Assembly (NCBI RefSeq): GCF_000005505.3
Contig: NC_016132.3
Span: 29,216,914 to 29,280,913, forward strand
DNA from: Brachypodium distachyon
Lineage: Eukaryota > Streptophyta > Magnoliopsida > Poales > Poaceae
Reading direction: 5' to 3'
Length of the DNA: 64,000 nucleotides
Shown here: positions 22,890-33,453 of the stretch, one piece after another
Layout of the letters: every line of letters begins with the position of its first letter
Position numbering within the stretch: position 1 is the first letter of the stretch
Notes under the pieces: generated by a model
What the model was told of the DNA's origin: nothing
Database searches by the model: none
The model's input: only the letters and a program-made list of their open reading frames with translations
Made by a program: the position numbers and the translations under genes

Positions 22890-23827
22890 TGATGAGGACA
22901 TCCCAACTAATGATACAACCACAGCCCCTACAGCACCTACACCTCAAGTACCGGAGATACATGGACCAATTACTAGAGCTCGTGCACGACAACTAAATTA
23001 TCAGGTACTTTCGTTCCTCAGTACTTCATTTAATATTAATGAGAATATGCTGCTGCCTAAGATGGGTTCTTTTATGTGTTTTAGGAATGAAGGACCTAGC
23101 TTGGACCTCAAGGATCAGCGTTGGACAGCAAACCATGGAGGTGGCAGCAAGGTGGCGGGAGCTAGCTCAAGTGATGATTTCAGAACATTGAAACCGCCAT
23201 AAAGAGATGAGAAGAAGGCCGCATCCTCTTCATCAATGGGATTTCGGCCAAGTGGAGGAATCCCCCTCCAATGGGTATCTATGGGCCAAAGATGAGAGTT
23301 ATAACCTTGCTTTATTGGGCCTAAGGCTATGTAATAGGGTCCAGCCAATTTTTAGATGTTTTCGTTGTGTTTTAGGAGGATTCCTAGGCCGTTTCGGAGT
23401 CCCTCAAGGGCCTGGCCGAAAACCAACTAGTTCCCCTCCTATTTATACCCCATGAGCCCCCCTATGGAACCTTGGGTTTTGATTAGATAAAGTTTAGCCT
23501 TTGCTACTTTCGTGTAATCGCGTGTGTCTTACCGTCATCAAGACTCCAACTATATAGAATATTCAGATTAGTGAACCTTCATATCTCCTATTCGCAATTT
23601 CAGATTGCTTTTCATCTTGTTCTTGCTTGTTCTTTGATTGCTTGCAGGAACAAAGACCTTCGTGGTCAGGTTGATCGTGCCCCCGCGGGATCAATAACCT
23701 TCTGGAGTTGATGTATCGATCGCTAAGGCGCTGCCTCCTAGGTTGTAATCGGATCGTCAACGTCACCTCCTACCAAATCGATAATTAGGTATCTCATCGA
23801 AAGATCGGGACACCCTCGAGGCTATCA
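22890..23827 (+). repeat. 5' LTR of CRM-like element
   Basis: Starts TGATGAGGACATCCC, ends GAGGCTATCA. TATA-like TATTTATACCCC at about 23,440 precedes the CATGAGCCCCCC block shared with family C. It also begins with LTR-encoded coding sequence that, in the 3' LTR, forms the polyprotein C-terminus. Confidence 0.95.
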
Positions 23828-25337
23828 CGTGGTATCAGAGCTTAAGGTTGCTTGGTGAGATCTTTCAATTTATCCCTAGCTTAGATCTGTTTTTTACCTA
23901 TCATCAAGAAAAAAACCAAAAAAAAATTAGATTAGTTACCTTGTCCTAGAACCAATCTGAGCCTTGCAATTTTCACATTAGTTTTGCATTGTTGAATCTT
24001 TGCTGCATTAATTGTGTCGAGTTGCTGGATTAGATTGGATCGTTTTTCAGATTTTTTCTACTAGATCGAACTTGTTTTTGTCTTTTGATTTCGTGTGACG
24101 CAGGCTTTCCATCAAACTTCCTGCCACACCACCGCCATAATCTTCCGCCACCACCATATCTTCCACCGAGTCCCTCGTCGAGTCCTACACCGAGTCCCTC
24201 TTCGAGTCCTACATCGAGTCGGCAAGTTATAGTTTTCAGCCGCGAGTTCGAGTCCGAGTCCAATCAAGAGTGCTTTTGGAAAGTGTTTGATAATAGATCG
24301 AATTTTGTTTAGAGATCAAGTTGTTCGGAAAGTTGTGAAAAAAAAAGAAAGGAAAGAAAAAAAAAGGAAAGAAAGAAAAAAAACGAAAAAAAAGAGAGGA
24401 AGAGTTCGAGTCAGTTTCGGATCCGAGTCCAAGTAGAATTAGAGTTTTGGGTGGGTTTGACCCGTGTTCACTAAAACGGGCGTATCTTTTGCATACGATG
24501 TCAGATTTGGACGTTCCAGGACTTTTCGGAAAGCTCTCGACGAGGCGCATCCTCTAAAATTAACGGCTCCTTGACCCTCAAATTCAGCCTCTAAGGTGGA
24601 CTTTTCGTGCTCCGAAGTTTCTGCACCCGTTTTTCGACACCGGGGCAGCGCAGTATATCTCAGTTTTCTCCACCGTCCGACCTCCGTTTTGAGTGATCTT
24701 GCACTTGTTGGAAAGCTTGTTTTGACACACTTCTAACCCATATTTTCACATATTTTTCTGAGTTTTCCTTACTACAGCCTTTGCTATTCTCCTACAGACC
24801 GACGTGCAGCTTTCCGGTCTTAACTTCTTTTGCGTGAGTTTCTGAGGATAAAAAAAAAGAAAAAAAATAGAAAAGAATAAGAAGCCAAACAGAAGGCCAC
24901 AAAAAGAAAAAAAAGAGAAAAAATATTCCCCAGAGATTTACTTGTTTTACCTTTCATTTGATCTTTCCTTTCTACCTTTTTCAGTATCTAGGCTTAGTTA
25001 ATTTCTGTAATTCGTTCTTATCGACTCCAGCAGCTAGGACTAGCATTTTTGAGCATATTTTCAACTTTGCATTGCTGATTTGATTATTCGCTTTTCCTTG
25101 CTACTCACATAAGCCTCCAAGCTCCACAGATTCTACACCTAGGTTGGTTTGCCTCGAGGCATCGATACATCAATCTTCGGAGGGCTTGTTCTCGCCGCTG
25201 GCCATCACCTTCCTGTTTGCTGGGTAAGAACGAGTAAGAACTTGATTAAAAGTTGAGTGGAGTGATCTTTGGAACCCCACATCCTAGTAGTGCATAGGGA
25301 CTTTTTCTTGTGATTTTTTTCTTGTTTTCTCCTAACG
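23828..25337 (+). other. PBS and long untranslated leader of CRM-like element
   Basis: TGGTATCAGAGC at 23,830-23,841 is a perfect initiator-Met PBS. The leader is about 1.5 kb with no ORF on the sense strand. It holds a 12/24-bp repeat around CGAGTCC (24,170-24,217) and two A/G-rich tracts (24,338-24,402 and 24,850-24,930). A long leader of this type could carry packaging signals; none is identified. Confidence 0.8.
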
Positions 25338-26723
25338 ATGGCAGGTTCTGACGATGATTTACAAGGCCACTCTCCACGCACAAAGGGCATTATTTCACAT
25401 TTTGATCGCAAGCTTAGGCTCCGTAACGAGGAGCTGGATGAGGACGTTCGGGTTGCGAATGAGAGACTTGGAACCTTGGAGAGCGTGCACATTGAAACAA
25501 ATACCAAGCTAACATCTTTACAGAATTCCGTTGCTACCATTAGTACTTCTCTGGCAGAAATCACGACGCAACTGGCGGTACTTGCTGCAACGACCATCGC
25601 TACACCAGGAGGAAACAATACACACAACCAGCGGACCGCTAATAATGGTACCTTCGCAAGCGAGGTTGAGGAGAACGACGACGACTACTCCGCGGATACG
25701 GAACACGACAGGGCCGTAAACCATCACAACGACCGTGATCGTCGCCGAACTCGTTTCAACCGCCGAGGTATGGGACCGACACGACCTCAAAGAGAGGAAC
25801 ATGACTCGCTGGATTCTATTAAACTTAAGGTTCCTCCTTTTGATGGAAAATATGACCCTGATGCTTACCTTACATGGGAATTAGAATTGAGTCAAAAATT
25901 TACTTGCCATGATTTTCTGCTAATAAGAGGGTTAGGGCTGCTACTAGTGAGTTTACTGATTTTGCTTCTGTTTGGTGGCATGAGTATTGTATTGCACATC
26001 CTAACGCTATACCACCAACATGGGATGATTTGAAAAGAATTATGCGCGCTAGATATGTTCCTTCATACTATTCGCATGACTTGTTAAAGAAACTACAAAA
26101 ATTAAGGCAAGGTAGTAATTATGTCCAAGATTATTATCAAGAAATGCAAAAGAACATGTTACGTTGTGGTTTAGTTGAGAATGAGGAAGCTGCTATGGCT
26201 AGATTCTTTGGTGGTTTAAATCGTGAAATTGCTGACATTGTTGATTATAAGGAGTATAATTCTATCAATCGATTGTTTCACATTGCTTGCAAAGTTGAAA
26301 GGGAAGTGCAGGGACGACACGCAAACGCGCGGACTAACTTTTCTGCAGGTCGTACTTCCTCATGGGCAGCACGCAGCCCCGCTGCCCCTTCCACACGCTC
26401 AGCTGCACCCCCTAGACGTCCGGCTGTTCCGACTACTTCCACCAACAAGCAAAGTACCTCTACACCTACATCCGCAAAGGTTGGACCAGCCGCAACAAGA
26501 AATACACCCGCTGCCTCTACACAAAGTTCAGCAGCGTCCGTTGCTTCCACCGGACGGACCGGAGATAACCAATGTCGTAGGTGCAAAGGATACGGGCATT
26601 TTCAGCGGGACTGTCCAACGAAACGCGTTATGATCATACGTGAAGATGAAGTATATGATTCAGCCAGTGATTTTGATGAAGCTACCTATGCTCTCATTGC
26701 CGAGGAAGAGCAAGAAGACCACT
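25338..26723 (+). pseudogene. gag of CRM-like element
   Basis: ATG 25,338 opens a frame with an N-terminal coiled coil (ELDEDVRVANERLGTLESV), a charged Asp/Arg-rich stretch and the capsid start (FDGKYDPDAYLTWELEL). A one-base frameshift near 25,918 separates it from the rest (MKRIMRARYVPSYYSHDL, YVQDYYQEMQ, FFGGLNREIADIV), which continues in the next frame. A Thr/Ser/Ala/Pro-rich linker is followed by a CCHC knuckle CRRCKGYGHFQRDC near 26,575. The frame then runs without a stop into the RT end at about 26,724. Capsid function would need the single frameshift to be bypassed. Confidence 0.85.
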
Positions 26724-29058
26724 TGAATCATTTACGTGCTGTTTTTGATGCTTTGAGAGATGCACGTTTGTTTGGTAACCTTGAGAAGTGCACCTTTTGC
26801 ACCGATCGAGTTTCGTTTCTTGGCTATGTTGTCACTCCACAGGGCATAGAAGTTGATAAGGCTAAGATCGACGCTATTCAAAGCTGGCCAACTCCAACAA
26901 CGGTCACCCAAGTGAGGAGCTTTCTTGGACTCGCTGGGTTTTATCGCCGCTTTGCAAAGGATTTCAGCACCCTTGCTGCACCGCTTAATGAGCTCACAAA
27001 GAAGGACGTTCCATATGTATGGGGCGCTGCACAAGAAGAAGCTTTTCTCATATTGAAAGATAAGTTGACACATGCTCCTTTACTCCAACTTCCTGATTTT
27101 AATAAGACTTTTGAGTTGAAGTGTGATGCTACTGGAATCGATTTAGGAGGTGTGTTGTTACAAGATAGAAAACCTGTTGCATACTTTAGTGAAAAATTGA
27201 GTGGGCCTAGTCTGAATTATTCTACTTATATAAGGAATTATATGCTCTCGTTCGGACTTTAGAAACATGGCAACATTATTTATGGCCCAAAGAATTTGTT
27301 ATACATTCTGATCATGAATCTTTGAAGCATATTCGTAGTCAAGCAAAGCTGAACCGTCGTCATGCTAAATGGGTTGAATTTACTGAGTCTTTTCCGTATG
27401 TTATTAAACATAAGAAGGGTAAAGATAATGTTATTGCTAATGCGTTATAACGTCGTTATACCTTGTTATCTCAGCTTGATTTTCGGATATTTGGATTGGA
27501 GACTATAAAAGAACAATATGAACATGATGCAGATTTTAAGGATGTTTTGCAACATTGTAAAGAGGGCAGAACATGGAACAAGTTCGTCATTGATGGATTT
27601 GTGTTCCGTGCTAACAAGCTATGCATCCCAGATAGCTCCGTTCGTCTTTTGTTGTTACAGGAGGCACATGGAGGAGGGTTGATGGGTCACTTCGGCATGA
27701 AGAAGACCGAAGATGTGCTCGCTGATCATTTCTTTTGGCCTCGAATGAGACGGGATGTTGAGAGATTTATCGCTCGCTGCACTACATGTCAAAAAGCTCA
27801 GTCACGACTCAATCCTCATGGTTTATATATGCCACTCCCTGTTCCTAATGTTCCTTGGGAAGATATATCAATGGATTTTGTTTTGGGATTGCCTCGAACT
27901 AAGAAGGGGAGGGATAGCATATTTGTTGTTGTTGGTAGATTTTCTAAGATGGCACATTTTATACCTTGTCATAAGAGCGATGATGCTACAAATGTTGCTG
28001 ATTTATTTTTTCGTGAAATTGTTCGCTTGCATGGTGTGCCCAATACTATAGTTTCAGATCGTGACACAAAATTTCTTAGCCACTTTTGGAGATGTTTATG
28101 GGCTAAGTTGGGGACTAAATTGCTTTTTAGTACGACATGTCATCCCCAAACAGATGGACAAACTAAAGTTGTTAATAGAACATTATCTACTATGCTTAGG
28201 GCTGTTTTAAAGAAGAACTTGAAAATGTGGGAAGAATGTTTACCTCATATTGAATTTGCTTATAATCGTTCACTGCATTCAACCACAAAATTGTGCCCTT
28301 TTGAAATTGTTTATGGTTTTATACCTCGTGCACCAATTAATTTGTTACCTTTGCCTACTTCTGAAAAAGTTAACTTTGATGCTAAGGAACGTGCTGAACT
28401 TATAATAAAAATGCATGAGACGACTAAAGAGAACATTGAGCGCATGAATTCTAAGTATAAACTTGCGGGAGATAGGGGCAGAAAACAAATTGTGTTTGAA
28501 CCTGGAGATCTTGTTTGGTTGCATTTGCGCAAAGATCGTTTCCCTGATTTGCGCAAGTCTAAGTTAATGCCACGAGCTGATGGTCCCTTTAAGGTGTTAG
28601 CAAAAATTAATGATAATGCATATAAACTTGAGCTACCTGCAGATTTTGGGGTTAGTCCCACGTTTAATATTGCAGATTTGAAGCCTTATTTGGGAGAAGA
28701 AGATGAACTACCGTCGAGGACGACTTCGATTCAAGAAGGGGAGGATGATGAGGACATCCCAACTAATGATACAACCACAGCCCCTACAGCACCTACACCT
28801 CAAGTACCGGAGATACATGGACCAATTACTAGAGCTCGTGCACGACAACTAAATTATCAGGTACTTTCGTTCCTCAGTACTTCATTTAATATTAATGAGA
28901 ATATGCTGCTGCCTAAGATGGGTTCTTTTATGTGTTTTAGGAATGAAGGACCTAGCTTGGACCTCAAGGATCAGCGTTGGACAGCAAACCATGGAGGTGG
29001 CAGCAAGGTGGCGGGAGCTAGCTCAAGTGATGATTTCAGAACATTGAAACCGCCATAA
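26724..29058 (+). pseudogene. RT end, RNase H and integrase of CRM-like element
   Basis: It begins at the thumb side of RT (ALRDARLFGNLEKCTFC, FLGYVVTP), continues through the connection (VRSFLGLAGFYRRFAKDF) and RNase H (FELKCDATGIDLGGVLL). A one-base loss near 27,238 shifts the frame, and a TAA at 27,448 stops the end of RNase H. Integrase then runs unbroken from about 27,463: HHCC zinc region ending CTTCQKAQ, core with DFVLGLP, SDRDTKF and the catalytic-Glu region, then GPFKVL. The frame enters the 3' LTR at 28,746 and ends at 29,056. The integrase half looks intact. Confidence 0.88.
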
Positions 29059-29683
29059 AGAGATGAGAAGAAGGCCGCATCCTCTTCATCAATGGGATTT
29101 CGGCCAAGTGGAGGAATCCCCCTCCAATGGGTATCTATGGGCCAAAGATGAGGGTTATAACCTTGCTTTATTGGGCCTAAGGCTATGTAATAGGGTCCAG
29201 CCAATTTTTAGATGTTTTCGTTGTGTTTTAGGAGGATTCCTAGGCCGTTTCGGAGTCCCTCAAGGGCCTGGCCGAAAACCAACTAGTTCCCCTCCTATTT
29301 ATACCCCATGAGCCCCCCTATGGAACCTTGGGTTTTGATTAGATAAAGTTTAGCCTTTGCTACTTTCGTGTAATCGCGTGTGTCTTACCGTCATCAAGAC
29401 TCCAACTATATAGAATATTCAGATTAGTGAACCTTCATATCTCCTATTCGCAATTTCAGATTGCTTTTCATCTTGTTCTTGCTTGTTCTTCGATTGCTTG
29501 CAGGAACAAAGACCTTCGTGGTCAGGTTGATCGTGCCCCCGCGGGATCAATAACCTTCTGGAGTTGATGTATCGATCGCTAAGGCGCTGCCTCCTAGGTT
29601 GTAGTCGGATCGTCAACGTCACCTCCTACCAAATCGATAATTAGGTATCTCATCGAAAGATCGGGACACCCTCGAGGCTATCA
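28746..29683 (+). repeat. 3' LTR of CRM-like element
   Basis: Preceded by the polypurine tract AGAAGGGGAGGA. Nearly identical to the 5' LTR (three transitions in 938 bp by eye). Its first ~310 bp are coding (the end of the integrase frame). Confidence 0.95.
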
Positions 29684-29688
29684 CTAGC

Positions 29689-30900
29689 TCTTGGTTTTTA
29701 TCTTATGGGGGCCGCCTGCAGCTGGTTAATTCGGTGTTGTCTTCTCTTCCTACTTACTTTATGTGTTCGCTGGTTATCCCTCCTGGTGTGATTAAGCAGA
29801 TGGATCGCATCCGGCGCCAATGTTTGTGGCATGGCAATGACAAGGAATCTTCCAGAAAATATCTTGTTGCTTGGGATAGGGTTTGTCAGCCCAAGGCCAA
29901 AGGTGGTTTGGGTGTTGTGAATCTTCAACGTCAGAACGAGGGGCTTCTTCTCAAGCAGCTACACAAGTTCTATAATTCAACCCCCATACCCTGGGTACAG
30001 CTCATTTGGTCCTCTTATTATCATGGTGTTGTCCCTCATGCTAGCCAGCTTTGTGGATCTTTTTGGTGGAAGGATATAATGAAGCTCGTGGATAATTTCC
30101 TGTCCATCTCTTCTGTTGAAGTCGGTGTGGGGTGTTCGGTCCTCTTTTGGCATGATAAGTGGTGGCGCTCTTAAAGATCTTTGGCTGCATCTTTTCTCCT
30201 TTGCTTTGGATGGTTACCTGTCGGTGGAGGACGTGTGCTTGGCCCTTGACATCCTTGATCCATTCAGGTTGCCTCTGTCTCTGGAGGCCTTTGTGCAGCT
30301 TGATGCTCTGACCACCCTGATTTCCGCGGTTCAGCTCAATTCGAACTCGGATAGCTGGCAGTTCCTTGGGGAGCACGTTACTCCTCCAACCGCTACTATG
30401 CGCTGGGTTTCGAGCATGTGGTTGTCCCCAATCTTTTATCCTGGCTCTGGCGCTCTCGCTGCACTCCTTGGGTTAAGGTTTTTACTTGGCTCTTGTTGGT
30501 GGACCGTTTAAATACCAAAGCTATGCTTCGTCGTCGTCACTGGTTGAGAGGGGAGGAGGATGATTGTTGTGTTCTCTGCAATTGTCACGTTCTCGAGGAT
30601 TGGCAGCACCTCTTTTCTGAATGCAATTTCAGTCGGCGGATTTGGTCCTTTCTTCAAATTAATTGGCATTCGGGACCCTCTTTGGATGTGGTGTTTTAGC
30701 GTGCGAGCAGGTCATTTGGGCAGCCGTTCTTGATGGAGGTGGCTGCGATGGCTTGCTGGCATGTTTGGAAACAGAGAAATAGTCTTATTTTTGAGGGTGT
30801 TGTGCCCTCCTTTAGATCCTAGCGAGCGTCCTTTATTCATGATATTTCTCTGTTAGGTCATCGTTTCAAGCCGGGGCTATCCCCACGGCTTGTTGCCTGA
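29689..30900 (+). pseudogene. LINE ORF2, thumb to zf-RVT domain (3' part)
   Basis: Picks up exactly where the frame broke at 22,889: YGGRLQLVNSVLSSLPTYF, CQPKAKGGLGVVNL, typical of the post-RT region of plant LINEs. After a frameshift near 30,172 the zinc-binding zf-RVT region appears (WLLLVDRLNTKAMLRRRHW, CVLCNCHVLEDWQHLFSEC) at 30,480-30,640. In-frame stops follow at 30,699 and 30,822 and the end is at 30,898-30,900 (TGA). About 140 bp of 3' UTR precede the A-run. Confidence 0.85.
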
Positions 30901-31042
30901 ATTGACTCTTTGTTGTTTATTAGTAGGTAAGTTTAGGTAAGAGTTTGTTAGCCCCTTTCGGCCTGTACAGCTGTTGTAAAGTTTGTTTTCTTTAATAAAA
31001 TTTGCTGTAGGGGTTTCCCTTACAGTTTCAGTCAAAAAAAAA

Positions 31043-31447
31043 GTCATGTGTAGATTACATCATACTTATATACATGTCGAGTACAACTACTTTTTACATG
31101 ACTTGAATGCAATCATGTTCATGATGTTTCATAATGCTCATACAACAAAAAAAATGAAATATGACAAAAAAAATCGCTTTTAGTTTAAAGAAACATTTTT
31201 TGAAGCAGGGGAAATATTTTTGTGTGCTTTTGATGAAATTCATTGTCAAAGGGAGAGAGATTTCAACACATATACATACCATATTTTACCAATATTTTGG
31301 TGTTTATTGGTGTTTCTCCAATATTTTGATGTTTTTGTTTTCTTTTCAAAACCTTGAAATCTGGGAGTTAAATGAATGTGTGTGCCAATCAATGTTCAAT
31401 GTCTAGTGTTAAGGAGATGTTGCCAATGTTTTCATCAAGGGGGAGAT
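31043..31447 (+). other. copia 3' non-coding region, right of LINE
   Basis: AT-rich, no ORF. It ends with the copia polypurine tract AAGGGGGAGAT just before the 3' LTR at 31,448. Confidence 0.75.
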
Positions 31448-32894
31448 TGTGAAATCATAGGTGATGTGTAACATTGGTAAGTGTTTTAGATGAAACATTG
31501 ATGTGGATACTTTGGATAATATGGATACTTATGTGATGACATGTATCTTGTGTTGGACCTCACACTGAGTCAAGTCGTGGACTTGTGCTCGTACTGGTTA
31601 TTTGTGTGTTCACTTTTAGGTGTTGCCGGAGCTAGAGAAACGTGGTCGATGACGGGATCGAGGGACGAAGCTTGGGAGAAGCTAAGGTCGAGGGATCAAG
31701 GTCATGCGGGACGTTCGTGCGAATGAACAATGGAAGTGAAGGCTACGATGATCCGGGAGGGCATCGGTTTGTCGTACGTTGTTTATACCGGAGATGTACG
31801 GTATTGGAGATATTCGACACGTGATGGTCGAGTTTTCAAGACATCACAAGAAGAGTTGATGGCATGGAGTGGCATCGAAGTGAAGACATGTAGGTCCAGC
31901 CGTTGCTGGATGAGAGCTGTTTAAAGATTAAACAGTAGCGTGATGAAGATGGCGTCCGATGGAAAAGTGGTCCACGTGAATGTTGTGTGTGTCATCGAGA
32001 CGAACAATTTTGCTTTTCGAGCCATCTCAATCCGAGGTCGTATGTGGGCCCCACGAGCAGAATACCGACCAGGACAGAGGAGTTCTTGTTGGATTCGGAC
32101 TCGATTTAGGGTCACGAATTTTCCCTTAAAAATAGAGGGCGTCTAGACTAGGGTTTTAGCAAGGACGTGAGGGAACTCCGAGCTTTGGATCTAGATCAAT
32201 TCTTAGAGAGTTCTTGGATGCATGGTTGCATCTTTTTTAATCGATCGACATCGTTGCAATAAAGAGATTCGTTGGTGGTGTCATCTCTGTTGTTCTCGGA
32301 TCTTCGTGGAATCTTCGTGCTAGATCTTTCTAACACTTTGGTGCAGCTTTCTCACAAGATCATAACACGTTGCTGCAGGTTTCTCACGAGATCAAGGGAA
32401 AATTGCGATTATAATTCATCTTTCTTGTTATTCCTCGAAATTGGTTTTAGATTAATCCTCGTAACTTTCTATCACCTGTTACTGTTTGGATCATATGTTT
32501 TGATTGGTACATCCGATTGAACTGATTCTTATTGCGTTGGTTAGATAATTTGAATACCTTTCTTTTCCATACTCATACGTATTTTTTTTGTTCATCCAAC
32601 CAAACGTTATGGCTGTTTTACTATCACAGACAGAAAGGTGATTTAGGGTTTGAACTTTTGGGAAAAGTTTTAATCTGCTTCCGCGCAATCATCACAACTT
32701 GTATCAAGTTTGGGTTGGTTAGATAATTTGAATACCTTTCTTTTCCATACTCATGCGTATTTTTTGGTTCATCCAACCAAACGTTACAGCTGTTTTACTA
32801 TCACGGAAAGAAAGGTGATTTAGGGTTTGAACTTTTGGGAAAGTTTTAATTTGCTTCTGCGCAATCATCACTGATTGCCTATCTCGATCTCACA
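31448..32894 (+). repeat. 3' LTR of the copia element, with internal duplication (1,447 bp)
   Basis: Starts TGTGAAATCATAGG and ends CTCGATCTCACA, followed by the GCTTG target duplication. It is 222 bp longer than the 5' LTR. A 178-bp offset repeat is present: TTGGTTAGATAATTTG occurs at 32,537 and again at 32,715, each followed by about 155 bp of similar sequence. The first copy also includes a stretch that otherwise occurs only in the flanking host DNA. Confidence 0.9.
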
Positions 32895-33436
32895 GCTTGT
32901 ATCAAGTTTGGGTTGAACCATGTTCGATTCTGAGTCCTTCTAGGTTGATGGACGTCCACCACCCCTATATAAGTTGAGGGACGCCCACGATTAGGGTTAG
33001 ACCACGTTTAGATTATTCAGAACCTTTCATTGAATTGCTGCAAGCATTCATCTGAAATTATATTCCTCTTTGATTCGATCAGGAGTTTTCCTTCACTGCT
33101 TCGTGGTCGGCGGCTACGTGCGCAAGCGTGTGGTGTTGCGAATATTAAATAGGGTTGAGAAATTGTTGCATTGGCAGCAAAGGAATAGCCATAGATTCGT
33201 CAGCGTCTCGCGAGTTATCATCCATCCACAACGAGCTCAACGAGAAGAGGCCACCCCTTATCAAGTAGGGGTATTATATACTTCTCCTACTCCAATTAGA
33301 CAGTTAGATAATCGAGAAGCTGAATAGAGAGGGTGAAGGCAATGCCAGGGAGCCACCTCGCGCAGCAGCTTCCATCTATTACCATTACAGTGTTACACGT
33401 ATTCCGTTGTTATGTTTATTTTTTGAGGCAATCAAC
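32895..33436 (+). mobile_element. LTR of gypsy element D (right part)
   Basis: Continues from 11,110 with GCTTGTATCAAGTTTGGG. A good TATA box (CCCTATATAAGTTGAGG, near 32,968) followed by GACGCCCACGATTAGGGTTAGACC is typical of an LTR promoter and leader. The 3' limit of the LTR is not clear; no PBS was found before the LINE at 33,454. Confidence 0.55.
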
Positions 33437-33453
33437 GGGGGGGGGGGGGGGGG
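33437..33453 (+). repeat. 17-nt G homopolymer
   Basis: Seventeen consecutive G at the boundary between element D sequence and the 3' end of the minus-strand LINE. Its length is likely to be unstable and may be misassembled. Confidence 0.85.

Larger units (their letters stand above)
22890..29683 (+). mobile_element. young CRM-like Ty3/gypsy element lacking protease and RT core
   Basis: LTRs 22,890-23,827 and 28,746-29,683 (938 bp each) differ at only three sites by eye (23,297, 23,635, 23,748; all transitions). Flanks are CTAGA on the left and CTAGC on the right, a target duplication with one mismatch. It has an initiator-Met PBS, a 1.5 kb leader, gag, then RNase H and integrase. Protease and the RT palm with its YVDD box are missing because gag is joined directly to the end of RT. 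The coding region runs into the 3' LTR and ends in [12 protein letters not shown], as in centromeric CRM-type elements; that clade assignment is inference. It splits the LINE RT gene. Confidence 0.9.
17390..31042 (+). mobile_element. L1-type LINE (plus strand), split by CRM-like element
   Basis: It has an ORF1 with two zinc knuckles, an ORF2 with endonuclease, reverse transcriptase and zf-RVT domains, and a 3' end with AATAAAATTTGC and a run of 9 A (31,034-31,042). The gypsy element at 22,890-29,683 interrupts the RT thumb. I could not find a clear target duplication beside the A-run, so the left boundary is approximate. Confidence 0.85.
11111..32894 (+). mobile_element. Ty1/copia LTR retrotransposon, carrying nested insertions
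   Basis: Bounded by TGTGA...TCACA LTRs and a perfect 5-bp target duplication GCTTG (11,106-11,110 and 32,895-32,899). Domain order gag, protease, integrase, reverse transcriptase, RNase H defines it as Ty1/copia. A polypurine tract AAGGGGGAGAT (31,437-31,447) precedes the 3' LTR. An L1-type LINE, itself split by a gypsy element, lies in its 3' non-coding region and adds about 13.6 kb. Without insertions the element would be about 8 kb. LTRs are clearly diverged, so it is old. Confidence 0.92.

Noticed and set aside
22858..23202. ORF joining LINE RT to the CRM-like LTR
   Set aside because: A chance fusion across the insertion point at 22,890, not a chimeric gene.
23830..23841. tRNA-like sequence TGGTATCAGAGC
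   Set aside because: It is a retrotransposon primer binding site matching the end of initiator-Met tRNA; no tRNA gene surrounds it. The same holds near 643, 5,108 and 63,005.
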